From NCBI RefSeq assembly GCF_019966575.1, contig NZ_JAINFK010000001.1, forward strand, positions 248,001 to 312,000: a stretch of DNA of 64,000 nt, read 5' to 3'. The notes beneath the pieces were generated by a model that saw nothing but the letters and a program-made list of their open reading frames with translations, was not told where the DNA came from and did no database searches. Position numbers and translations under genes: made by a program. Source of the stretch: Oricola cellulosilytica. Lineage in GTDB: Bacteria > Pseudomonadota > Alphaproteobacteria > Rhizobiales > Rhizobiaceae. This document shows, piece after piece, positions 18,848-27,014 of this stretch (position 1 is the first letter of the stretch; each line of letters begins with the position of its first letter).

Positions 18848-19262
18848 TCAAGCTAACCCCCTGTCCATCTGTTGGGCTTTGACCTCTCCCAAGAGCAGGT
18901 TAGACGACAGATATTTCAGCACTGGTTCCGCTGGCGTCCGATTTTCGAAATTAAGTAATTGTGTCCGACCCGAATCAGAGCCGCCCGCGAGTTTGACCTC
19001 TCTGTTTCCGCTACAAGCGAAACGGATTAACCGGCCCTAGGAGCAGCAAAGAATCAAACCGCGCCAGCCTAAGCTCCAATGGCATGAGCCAAGCCGATCG
19101 CACGTGTCCTCCTTTGATTTAATCGATTACAGCGAAAAATCGCCCCGAAGCTAAGACTTTCGTCTAATCAAATGGGGTGCCGGCGAACTTGTCATCCGGA
19201 CGACCTCATCTATTATCTCCCCGCCCGGCGAGATGTGCCACGGGGCAATGGGAGGATATATT
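18848..19262. promoter_or_regulatory. Upstream region of the TRAP operon with a LacI-type palindrome
   Basis: No gene is visible in these 415 bases. The palindrome TAATCGATTA (19120-19129) has the AA-nCGn-TT centre typical of LacI/GalR-family operators and lies about 135 bases before the binding-protein start. The ribosome site GGAGG is at 19251-19255. No promoter matches confidently, and no LacI-family gene is nearby, so the operator call is tentative. Confidence 0.35.
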
Positions 19263-20399
19263 ATGGACAATCACACGAAACGCGACCTGTCGCGCCGCTC
19301 ATTCTTGAAGAAGGGCGCACTTGCCGGCGGCGTTGCTGCAGGCACCACGCTCGCGGCGCCAGCCGTGCTCGCGCAGGCACCACTCGTGGTCAAGATGCAA
19401 ACGTCATGGTCGGCGTCAAACATCTGGGACGAGTTCGCGAAAGACTACGGAACACGCGTCGAGGAAATGTCGGGTGGGCGCCTGAAAGTCGACGTTCTGC
19501 CGGCCGGAGCGGTGGTCGCGGCGTTCCAGGTTATGGACGCCTGCAATGACGGGCTTCTCGATGCCGCACACACTGTTCCGGTCTATTGGTACGGCAAGAA
19601 CAAGGCTGCATCGCTCTTTGGGACGGGTCCAGTTTTTGGCGGATCTGCGACAACGATGATGTCGTGGTTCTATGAAGGCGGCGGCGCGGACTTTTACCGC
19701 GAACTGACGCAGGACATCATGGGCCTGAATGTCTACGGTTATATGGGCTTCCCGATGTTTGCGCAGCCGTTTGGCTGGTTCAAGAACGAGGTCAACACGG
19801 CGGCGGATCTGGAAGGTTTCAAATACCGGACCGTTGGCCTTGCTGCCGACCTTATGCAGTCGATGGGGATGTCTGTCGCGCAATTGCCCGGCGGTGAAAT
19901 CGTTCCCGCGATGGAGCGCGGCGTTATCGATGCCTTCGAATTCAACAATCCATCGTCCGACAAGGATTTCGGCGCGCAGGACGTGGCGAAGAACTATTAC
20001 CTTTCGTCCTACCACCAGGCCTCCGAAAGCTTCGAGTTCCTGTTCAACAAGGACTTTATGGACGATCTCGAACCGGATCTGCAGGCAATCCTGAAGTACG
20101 GAGTCGAGGCGGTGTCGACAGCCAATACCGCCAAGGCGATGCGCCGGTATTCCGATGACCTTCAATGGCTTCAGAACGAGGCGGGCGTCACCGTTCACAG
20201 GACGTCGAAGGAGATTCTTGATGCCCAGTTGAAAGCATGGGATGGGCTGATTACCGAACTGGAACAGGACGAATTCATGAAGCGATGCCTCGACAGTCAG
20301 CGCGAATGGGTAGAGAAAGTCGGCTTTTACGAGTTGATGAACGCGCCGGACTACGCCCTGGCCTATGATCACTATTTCCCGGGCAAGCTCAAACTCTAA
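19263..20399 (+). CDS. TRAP transporter periplasmic substrate-binding protein (DctP/TakP type), Tat-exported
   Basis: Captures an organic acid for the TRAP permease encoded downstream. The N-terminus has a twin-arginine signal (LSRRSFLKKGALAGG) with a cleavage region near AVLAQA. The family segment GGWF-like QPFGWFKNEVNTAADLEGFK and the conserved Arg in KYRTVGLAADLMQ, which binds the ligand carboxylate, are present. The sequence looks closer to the TakP (2-oxo acid) branch than to the C4-dicarboxylate branch, but the ligand is unknown. The chosen ATG 19263 has GGAGG 7 bases ahead and yields 378 residues. Confidence 0.93.
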   Translation: MDNHTKRDLSRRSFLKKGALAGGVAAGTTLAAPAVLAQAPLVVKMQTSWSASNIWDEFAKDYGTRVEEMSGGRLKVDVLPAGAVVAAFQVMDACNDGLLDAAHTVPVYWYGKNKAASLFGTGPVFGGSATTMMSWFYEGGGADFYRELTQDIMGLNVYGYMGFPMFAQPFGWFKNEVNTAADLEGFKYRTVGLAADLMQSMGMSVAQLPGGEIVPAMERGVIDAFEFNNPSSDKDFGAQDVAKNYYLSSYHQASESFEFLFNKDFMDDLEPDLQAILKYGVEAVSTANTAKAMRRYSDDLQWLQNEAGVTVHRTSKEILDAQLKAWDGLITELEQDEFMKRCLDSQREWVEKVGFYELMNAPDYALAYDHYFPGKLKL

Positions 20400-20429
20400 A
20401 AGGCGTGCCAGCGGACTGATTTATCAAGG

Positions 20430-20452
20430 CCCCGGCGGCACGGCTGCCGGGG
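20430..20452 (+). other. Stem-loop between TRAP binding-protein and permease genes
   Basis: CCCCGGC (20430-20436) pairs with GCCGGGG (20446-20452) across a 9-base loop. No U-run follows. It sits between the dctP-like stop (20399) and the dctQ-like start (20477), a place where stem-loops often raise binding-protein mRNA over permease mRNA. That function is inferred. Confidence 0.6.
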
Positions 20453-20476
20453 TCTTGCGATGAATACGGGGGAGAA

Positions 20477-21061
20477 ATGACCGGTTTCATTCGTTTTGCG
20501 GACAGCCTTTCGGCATGGTTCGGCAAGGCATTTGCCTGGCTGATCATTCTGATGGCGGCCGGCACGGGCTATGAGGTGTTTGTTCGATACGTCCTCAACA
20601 GCCCGACATCGTGGTCGCTGGATGTCTCCTTCATCATGTATGGAAGCCTGTTCATGATGGGCGGTGCGTACACACTTTCGCGCGGGGGCCACGTCCGGGG
20701 CGACTTCATATACCGGCTTTGGAAACCCCAGACCCAAGCTTTGGTCGACCTTGTCCTATACCTAATCTTCTTCTTTCCAGGCATCACGGCGCTGATCCTG
20801 GCCGGGTGGAAATATTCAGCCCGATCGTGGAGCTACACCGAGGTGAGCGTCAACAGCCCGGCGGGCATTCCGATCTACCAGTTCAAGTCCGTCATGGTGG
20901 CAGCGGGAATCCTGCTGTTCATTCAGGGAATCGCCCAGGTGATGCGGTGCATAATCTGTATACGCACCGGCCAGTGGCTGGAGCCGGAGGATGACATTCA
21001 GGAGACCGAAGACGCCCTCATTGCCAAAGCAACCGCAGCAGAGAAGGACGGCCACGTATGA
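20477..21061 (+). CDS. TRAP transporter small permease (DctQ type)
   Basis: Four-helix membrane subunit of the TRAP importer. Helices are visible near residues 15-35, 50-70, 90-112 and 135-155, with the family segment RYVLNSPTSWSLDVSFIMYG between the first two. The 194 residues fit, with a charged C-terminal tail rich in Glu and Asp. GGGGGAGAA precedes ATG 20477, and the stop overlaps the start of the large permease gene by 4 bases. Confidence 0.94.
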   Translation: MTGFIRFADSLSAWFGKAFAWLIILMAAGTGYEVFVRYVLNSPTSWSLDVSFIMYGSLFMMGGAYTLSRGGHVRGDFIYRLWKPQTQALVDLVLYLIFFFPGITALILAGWKYSARSWSYTEVSVNSPAGIPIYQFKSVMVAAGILLFIQGIAQVMRCIICIRTGQWLEPEDDIQETEDALIAKATAAEKDGHV

Positions 21062-22476
21062 CCGATCCCCAAATCGCCCTCCTGATGCTGGGGCTCTTCA
21101 TATTCATGGTCTTTCTGGGGTTTCCCATCGCTTTTACGCTGATGGCGATGGGAATCGGCTTTGGCTACTACGCCTATTTCGACGGGGCGCGAATGTGGCG
21201 CGGTTTCAATCGGCTCGACGAGACGGCCACTTGGTGGGATAGCACGAGTCTCTGGATCGACGGCTTCTTCAACAACCGGATATTCGATCTATTCGTCAAC
21301 CAAACCTACACCGTGATGTCGAACGAGGTGCTGACCGCGGTGCCGCTGTTCCTGTTCATGGGGTACATCGTCGAGCGCGCGAACATCGTCGATCGGCTGT
21401 TCACGACGTTGAACATCGCTTCAAAGAACGTGCCGGGGTCCATGGGCGTAGCAGCGCTGATCACATGCGCGCTCTTTGCCACAGCTACGGGCATTGTCGG
21501 CGCCGTCGTGACGTTGATGGGGCTTCTGGCCCTGCCGGCGATGCTGCGAGCGCGCTATGACCCATCGTTCGCCTCGGGGATCATTTGCGCTGGCGGCACG
21601 CTCGGAATTTTGATCCCGCCGTCCATCATGCTGATTGTCTACGCGGCCGCATCCGGCGTCTCGATCGTCCGGCTATATGCAGGTGCGTTGCTTCCAGGCT
21701 TTCTTCTCGTCGGACTGTACCTGCTCTATGTCGTGGGCCGGTCGATCCTCCAGCCGAGCGCGGCACCTCGTCCCAAGGACGACGAGGTTCCGGATGTGCC
21801 TAAACTGAAGCTTGTCGTTATGATCATGACGTCTTTTTTCCCGCTGGCATTTCTGATTCTCGCGGTGCTCGGATCCATCCTGTTCGGTCTGGCGACACCC
21901 ACCGAAGCGGCATCCATCGGCGCGCTCGGGGGTATCGTGCTCGCCTTTGCCTATCGAGCGATGACGTTCCAGCGCATGCGCGAATCGGTCTATTTGACTG
22001 TGCGCACGACTGCGATGGTGTGCTGGTTGTTCGTCGGCTCCTATACGTTCTCGTCCGTTTTCTCCTATCTTGGCGGCGAGCACGTCATCACCGAATTTGT
22101 CACGGGCCTCGACATAACGCCATTACAATTCCTGCTGCTGGCACAGCTGATCATCTTCCTCTTGGGATGGCCGTTGGAATGGTCGGAAATCATCATCATC
22201 TTCGTGCCGATTTTCCTTCCCCTGCTGGAGATTTTCGGCATCGATCCGCTGTTTTTCGGCATCCTCGTGGCGCTCAACCTGCAGACTTCTTTCCTGACTC
22301 CGCCCATGGCGATGTCGGCATATTACCTCAAGGGGATAGCGCCACCTGAAATCCGCCTCACGCAGATCTTCAAAGGGGTCATGCCGTTCCTTTTCATGGT
22401 CTTCCTTTCGATGGCTGTGGTCTACCTGGCGCCGCAGATCGTGTTCTACCTGCCGGAACAGATATATGGCCGCTAA
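21058..22476 (+). CDS. TRAP transporter large permease (DctM type)
   Basis: Sodium-coupled transport subunit with about a dozen helices in 472 residues. Family motifs include ATGIVGAVVTLMGLLALPAM, GGTLGILIPPSIMLIVYA and GLATPTEAASIGALG. The extra 40-residue loop between the first helices (about 40-75) is typical of the TakM-like branch. It overlaps dctQ by 4 bases and the amidase by 11 bases, so the operon is tightly coupled. Confidence 0.95.
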   Translation: MTDPQIALLMLGLFIFMVFLGFPIAFTLMAMGIGFGYYAYFDGARMWRGFNRLDETATWWDSTSLWIDGFFNNRIFDLFVNQTYTVMSNEVLTAVPLFLFMGYIVERANIVDRLFTTLNIASKNVPGSMGVAALITCALFATATGIVGAVVTLMGLLALPAMLRARYDPSFASGIICAGGTLGILIPPSIMLIVYAAASGVSIVRLYAGALLPGFLLVGLYLLYVVGRSILQPSAAPRPKDDEVPDVPKLKLVVMIMTSFFPLAFLILAVLGSILFGLATPTEAASIGALGGIVLAFAYRAMTFQRMRESVYLTVRTTAMVCWLFVGSYTFSSVFSYLGGEHVITEFVTGLDITPLQFLLLAQLIIFLLGWPLEWSEIIIIFVPIFLPLLEIFGIDPLFFGILVALNLQTSFLTPPMAMSAYYLKGIAPPEIRLTQIFKGVMPFLFMVFLSMAVVYLAPQIVFYLPEQIYGR

Positions 22477-23809
22477 GGCGTCGGTCGCCGATCTTACCGC
22501 CCTTGAAATGCGCGACCGAATTGCGAGCGGAGCGCTGACGGCCGTTGAACTCGCGCATGCATGCATCGAGCGAGTGAAGGAACGCGATGACCATGTAGGC
22601 GCGTGGGCATGGTTCGACGCGGATTTTGTTGTCGCCCAGGCAGGATCCATGGATTCCTATCGGAAGACCGGGAAGCCGCTCGGCGCGCTGCACGGCGTTC
22701 CTGTCGGCCTCAAAGACATCATCGACACTGCCCGGATCCCTACCGAAAATGGCTGTCCGATCGACGAGGGTCGCATACCGGAAAACGACGCCGCTGTCGT
22801 TGAGAAGCTGAAATCAGCCGGCGCAATTATCTTCGGCAAGACCGTGACAACAGAACTTGCATTCATGCATCCGTCTGCCACACGTAATCCGGCAGGTCCG
22901 GAACACACGCCAGGGGGTTCATCTGCAGGATCGGCGGCGGCAGTTGCAGCCGGCATGGTGCCCTTGGCCGTTGCCACGCAGACCGGCGGTTCCATCATCC
23001 GGCCGGCCGCATTCTGCGGCGTGGTGGGCTTCAAACCATCGTTCGGTGCGGTCTCGAGGCGAGGCGTCCTCAATCAGTCGCCGAGTCTCGATACGGTCGG
23101 AGTGTTCGCGCGAAACATCGGCGACACCGCTTTCTTAGGGGACACACTATTCGGATCCGACCCCTCAGATCCGGCCACTAGACCCTCTCCGCCGCCAAAG
23201 CTCCTCGATCATGCCAAGTCCGATCCGCCGGTCCGTCCGACGTTCGCGTTTGTGCGCACACCGTTCTGGGAGGCCGCCGACGATGACACGCAAGCCGCCT
23301 TCGACGAATTGACCGCGTTATTGGGTAACCAGTGTTTCGAGATCGAGCTTCCCCCCATATTCGCCGATTCGCAGCGGATCCGGGAAACGATCAATCTGGC
23401 CGAGATGGCGAAATCATATGCCCGATACCTTAAGCTGGGACGAGACTCCCTTTCGCCAACGATTCTCGGGGCTATCGAGAGCGGTCGGGGCATTTGCGCG
23501 CCCGATTATATCGCCGCACTCGACTGGCCGAAGGTCTTCAATGCCGGGCTTAACGAGATTTTCGAGCGCTGCGATGCAATCATTACGCCGTCAGCGCCCG
23601 GCGCCGCTCCCTTAGGACTTGAGACAACTGGAGACCCGGTATTCAATGGTTTATGGACACTTTGCGGAACGCCGACAGTGACGATCCCTGTGTTTGAGGC
23701 TGAGAACGGGATGCCGATGGGCGTTCAAATTGTCGGCCCGAAAGGCCAGGACGGTCGCCTGTTGCGAACGGCGCGATGGCTGTTTGAGCGGATTGGCAAT
23801 GGGGACTGA
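22466..23809 (+). CDS. Amidase signature-family hydrolase
   Basis: Hydrolyses a C-N amide bond. The catalytic Lys-cisSer-Ser triad is visible: Lys in VGLKDIIDTA (about residue 80), and the signature PGGSSAGSAAAVAAGMVPLA with the cis-Ser and nucleophile Ser in TQTGGSIIRPA. The 447 residues fit single-domain members such as GatA-like or catabolic amidases. It cannot be GatA with confidence because no gatB or gatC lies nearby. It is translated from within the permease 3' end, so the TRAP system probably imports its substrate or exchanges its product. Confidence 0.92.
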   Translation: MAAKASVADLTALEMRDRIASGALTAVELAHACIERVKERDDHVGAWAWFDADFVVAQAGSMDSYRKTGKPLGALHGVPVGLKDIIDTARIPTENGCPIDEGRIPENDAAVVEKLKSAGAIIFGKTVTTELAFMHPSATRNPAGPEHTPGGSSAGSAAAVAAGMVPLAVATQTGGSIIRPAAFCGVVGFKPSFGAVSRRGVLNQSPSLDTVGVFARNIGDTAFLGDTLFGSDPSDPATRPSPPPKLLDHAKSDPPVRPTFAFVRTPFWEAADDDTQAAFDELTALLGNQCFEIELPPIFADSQRIRETINLAEMAKSYARYLKLGRDSLSPTILGAIESGRGICAPDYIAALDWPKVFNAGLNEIFERCDAIITPSAPGAAPLGLETTGDPVFNGLWTLCGTPTVTIPVFEAENGMPMGVQIVGPKGQDGRLLRTARWLFERIGNGD

Positions 23810-23822
23810 AACGGAGAAGACG

Positions 23823-23990
23823 ATGCGCAACATGATACTGGCCATTGTGGCGTACGCAATCCTGACCGGTTTTCTGGCAATACTTTTCTTTACGGTGCCG
23901 AGGGCTGATCTCGGAGCGGTGATCGCGTTGACCTTGGGCTTGGCCGGCTACGATTTCATTCGCAATTTTCGAGAGAAAAACAACAACTGA
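23823..23990 (+). CDS. Small two-helix membrane protein
   Basis: A 55-residue protein with two hydrophobic segments (MILAIVAYAILTGFLAILFF and ADLGAVIALTLGLAGYDFI) and a basic tail REKNNN. GGAGAAG precedes ATG 23823, 13 bases after the amidase stop. It is the last gene of the TRAP-amidase run. I do not recognise the family. Confidence 0.7.
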   Translation: MRNMILAIVAYAILTGFLAILFFTVPRADLGAVIALTLGLAGYDFIRNFREKNNN

Positions 23991-24057
23991 CCGTCTGTTG
24001 AATATGATCGCGAGTACCAGCTTCGATTGAATCTCCGCGAAGCGTGAACCCTGAACG

Positions 24058-24087
24058 AAAAAAGGGTGGATCGCTCCACCCCTAATT
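24058..24087 (-). terminator. Intrinsic terminator of cheW
   Basis: On the minus strand GGGTGGA-GCGA-TCCACCC is followed by TTTTTT, 22 or more bases after the cheW stop. The 7-bp stem with a 4-base loop and six Us is a textbook rho-independent signal. Confidence 0.85.
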
Positions 24088-24109
24088 TCATGGTGCTGTT
24101 CGCCAACCC

Positions 24110-24580
24110 TCAGGCTGCAAGTTCTTCCAGTTCGACGCCAATCAAGGGATCAGGATCGAGGAAGCAAATCATCTGGTCGCCAGTGGCGACGATGGCCTTG
24201 GCGAGCGCGCGTTCTGATGGTGGGAGAACGTCCGGAACCGGCTGCATGTCCGACTGCTTGACGGTGATCATGTCCGAGACATTCTCGACCAGCAGTCCAA
24301 CCAGCTTCTTGCCCTGATCAATAACGATGATCGCGCTGCGCTCGGTCGGATTGGCCGGTTCAAGTCCGATGCGCACGGCGACATCGATAACCGGGATCAC
24401 CGATCCGCGAAGATTGATCACACCCAAGATATGCGAAGGCGCGTGCGGCATCGGGGTGCATGGAGCCCAGCCGCGAATTTCGCGGACCACCATGATGTCA
24501 ACGCAGTAGACCTGCTCGCCCAGACGAAATGAAATAATTTCGACGGTCTGTTCGCGCGTGATTTCGTTTTCTGATTCCAT
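24110..24580 (-). CDS. cheW: Chemotaxis coupling protein CheW
   Basis: Adaptor that links receptors to the CheA kinase. The 156 residues are a single CheW domain: ISFRLGEQVYCVDIMVVREI, then HILGVINLRGSVIPVIDVAV, then GLLVENVSDM. ATG 24580 has GGAGAAA ahead. It stands alone here with its own terminator and no cheA, receptor or flagellar gene in the window, so it may serve a chemosensory array encoded elsewhere. Confidence 0.95.
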   Translation of the reverse strand: MESENEITREQTVEIISFRLGEQVYCVDIMVVREIRGWAPCTPMPHAPSHILGVINLRGSVIPVIDVAVRIGLEPANPTERSAIIVIDQGKKLVGLLVENVSDMITVKQSDMQPVPDVLPPSERALAKAIVATGDQMICFLDPDPLIGVELEELAA

Positions 24581-24819
24581 AGATTTCTCCAATCCCGATC
24601 CTGATGCCACCGGCCAACGGCTCTAAGCCGAAATCGAAGCGAACTCCGATTCCGTGAAAGCACGGACGCTCGGGAGATTCGTCCCGCGACTTGAAATTGT
24701 TTGAGTTGGGTGCGCATTCGGGCCCGCCAAAGCGCTGTCAGCCTACATGACAGAGAGATGCCCGCAGCGCCAAATCTGACGAGAAAGGTTTAAGGAATTC
24801 ATAATCTGACGGCGCCGGA
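24581..24819. other. Intergenic region upstream of cheW
   Basis: An inverted repeat CTGTCA-N7-TGACAG lies at 24734-24752 between the DUF1330 gene and cheW. I see no gene. The repeat could be an operator or a short hairpin; nothing identifies a binding protein. Confidence 0.3.
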
Positions 24820-25239
24820 TCAACTCCCGAAACTTTCTCCATTGGCGCGTGGCGAAAGCCGGATCAGCCGGGAATCTTCCACCGCAGCCTGCCGATGGAT
24901 AACCGCGTCTTGATAAGCGGGGTCCTTTACCATCGCGACAAATGCGCGCGCGGATGGATATTCCGCGATAAAGCAATGATCCCATACTTCGTCTTCTGGC
25001 CCGATCAGCATTAACGCGAAGTCTCCCGACCATACTATCCGTCCGCCGACGCGCTTGAAGATCCGCGCACTCTCGCGGCCATAAGCTTGGTACGCTTCCG
25101 CTCCGGTTGTCTCCCGCCCATCGGCATAGGCTGCGCGATTACGCAACCGAACGAGATTGAGCATATGGACGGGGCCGTCGTCGGGCAGTCGGCGAAACGC
25201 ACCGAATCTCGCTCGCTCGGGGTCGACGTATCGCGTCAT
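24820..25239 (-). CDS. DUF1330-like protein
   Basis: A 139-residue cytosolic protein of the ferredoxin-like dimeric alpha-beta barrel type. It shows the segments VHMLNLVRLRNRAAYADGRE and EYPSARAFVAMVKDPAYQDA, the latter being the typical DUF1330/EthD-like pattern of a residue-range helix before the second strand. Members have no agreed reaction. ATG 25239 is preceded by CGGAGGA. It is transcribed alone upstream of cheW on the same strand. Confidence 0.78.
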   Translation of the reverse strand: MTRYVDPERARFGAFRRLPDDGPVHMLNLVRLRNRAAYADGRETTGAEAYQAYGRESARIFKRVGGRIVWSGDFALMLIGPEDEVWDHCFIAEYPSARAFVAMVKDPAYQDAVIHRQAAVEDSRLIRLSPRANGESFGS

Positions 25240-25318
25240 GCAGTCCTCCGGCGTTGCAAATGAATGTTCGACCACACGACCAAAGGGCCGAAAATCAGTA
25301 AACCTGAGATCTAAGAGA

Positions 25319-25395
25319 TGGCGCGCCCGAAAGGATTCGAACCTCTGACCCCCAGATTCGTAGTCTGGTGCTCTATCCAGCTGAGCTACGGGCGC
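25319..25395 (-). tRNA. tRNA-Arg (anticodon ACG)
   Basis: 77 bases on the minus strand with acceptor stem GCGCCCG/CGGGCGC, a D-arm TAGCTCAGCTGGATAGAGC, an anticodon loop CTACGAA holding ACG, a T-loop GTTCGAATC, discriminator G and an encoded CCA. It decodes CGN codons after A34 deamination. Confidence 0.97.
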
Positions 25396-25502
25396 GCAAC
25401 GGACGTTTGCGCCTCGTAGGACGCGATCCGCATAGAGGCGGCTTGGTAGTCCTTTGTCGTCTTGATTTCAAGCGATTTTGCCAAGAAAATTGAACCGCGC
25501 AT

Positions 25503-26993
25503 TCACCGGTGTGATGGAAGTCCCGGGGACTGATTGCGTCGCTCACGTTCCTCCACGAGCGATACCGGCGCGTCGGGAAGGCGAATCTCGAAATGCGCGC
25601 CTACCGCGCGATCGTCGCGCAACTCGAGTGATCCGCCATGTGCCGCGACGAGTTCATGCGCAATGGCGAGCCCAAGTCCGGTACCGCCCGCGCGGGCAGA
25701 GCCTTTGAAGGCTGAAAAGAGGTTTTCACGAGCCTTGGCAGGTAGTCCCGGGCCTGTATCCTCGATACTGATGAGGGCTGTGGTTCCTATCCGCGCGGTC
25801 GAGATGGAGAGCCGCTTCACGGTCGCCGGCTCCCTGACGGATCGCATGGCTTCGACCGAATTTCGGCAGAGATTCATCAATATCCGGAAGAGCTGGTCGG
25901 AATCCGCATCGAGCTCGAAATCATCGGAAACGCTGGCCGAAAATTCGATCCCCGAATCCGGGTCGATGCCGAGCAATTCCTCAACATCATGGATGATTGA
26001 GGCAAGCCTTATGCGTTGGCGCTTGGGGGCCGCTTCACCAGCTCGTCCGTATGAGAGTACATTCTCCGAATAGCTGACCGCGCGGTCGAGGGTGCGAACC
26101 AGTTTCGGCGCGAAACGCTGGACAGCGGGATCGCTCACCGAGGACAACCTGTCAGACATCAGTTGGGCAGCAGCCAAAACGTTGCGCATGTCGTGATTGA
26201 TCTTGGAGACTGCGAGGCCGAGATCAGCAAGGCGCTTTTGGCTCTTTAGAGTGCCTTGGAGCTGGATTTGCATGGCGGCTAATTCATGCTCGGCGATGCC
26301 CAACTCATCGTTTCGGTTCGAGGTCGTGATAACTGCTCCGGGATCCTCCGGTGTCCTCGAGAACTGCAACATACTTCTCGTCATGCGGCGGATCGGGCGG
26401 ATCGCAATCCGGTTGATTGCCATAAACACCAATCCGGCAGTGATCAGGGAGATGATCAGCGACAGGATCGCCACATTGCGTGCGTATATCAGCATGGCGT
26501 CCCGCAACGGAACCTCGGACAAGATCATCTCAATGTGGTTTTCGCTTTCTCCAATCGGACCGTAGATGCGAATGTACCGGTCTCCTCCGAAGAGAAGGGT
26601 ATCGAAAGCATCGCGAATCGCCACCAAAGCGCTAAAATCGGTGACCTGAACATGCGCGTACAGAGGCGGAATTTCGTCGCTCAGCCGGATGAACTTCGCC
26701 CGATCGCCGATTCTGAGGGCGATCGCCTTCGCTCCGGTCGCCATTAGCACGTCATCTTGCACCTTAAGCGGCACTTCCAGATCCGCGTCCGAGGAGATGA
26801 GAACGCTCGCGGCAGCGGCGATGTTGAGCTTTTCGCTAAGCCAGTTCATCCGGAAATTCGCCATTGACGGCACGAATATCAGCACTTCCGCTATCATGAC
26901 GAAGAGGATCGTGAGCAGAAGGATTTTAGCGGAGAGGCGCCTGCGCGGCTCAGATATCCGCGGTTCCGATGTCAGGCCGTTCGCATTCTCCAT
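25503..26993 (-). CDS. Orphan membrane sensor histidine kinase
   Basis: Two helices (about residues 24-46 and 170-190) flank a roughly 125-residue extracytoplasmic sensor. A HAMP linker follows (NRIAIRPIRRMTRSML), then the H-box AVSKINHDMRNVLAAA, a variant of the usual HELRTPL type, and the catalytic domain with NLCRNSVEA, EDTGPGL and GTGLGLAIAHE. The 496 residues start at ATG 26993, with AAGGAGG spaced 7 bases. No response regulator is adjacent. The signal is unknown. Confidence 0.93.
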   Translation of the reverse strand: MENANGLTSEPRISEPRRRLSAKILLLTILFVMIAEVLIFVPSMANFRMNWLSEKLNIAAAASVLISSDADLEVPLKVQDDVLMATGAKAIALRIGDRAKFIRLSDEIPPLYAHVQVTDFSALVAIRDAFDTLLFGGDRYIRIYGPIGESENHIEMILSEVPLRDAMLIYARNVAILSLIISLITAGLVFMAINRIAIRPIRRMTRSMLQFSRTPEDPGAVITTSNRNDELGIAEHELAAMQIQLQGTLKSQKRLADLGLAVSKINHDMRNVLAAAQLMSDRLSSVSDPAVQRFAPKLVRTLDRAVSYSENVLSYGRAGEAAPKRQRIRLASIIHDVEELLGIDPDSGIEFSASVSDDFELDADSDQLFRILMNLCRNSVEAMRSVREPATVKRLSISTARIGTTALISIEDTGPGLPAKARENLFSAFKGSARAGGTGLGLAIAHELVAAHGGSLELRDDRAVGAHFEIRLPDAPVSLVEERERRNQSPGLPSHR

Positions 26994-27014
26994 TCGCAAA
27001 CCTCCTTCTCCAGC

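Noticed and set aside
22466-23809. Amidase as GatA
   Set aside because: No gatB or gatC nearby and it is fused by overlap to a transport operon.
24734-24752. CTGTCA-N7-TGACAG considered as a Pho box
   Set aside because: Pho boxes are direct repeats at 11-base spacing; this one is inverted.
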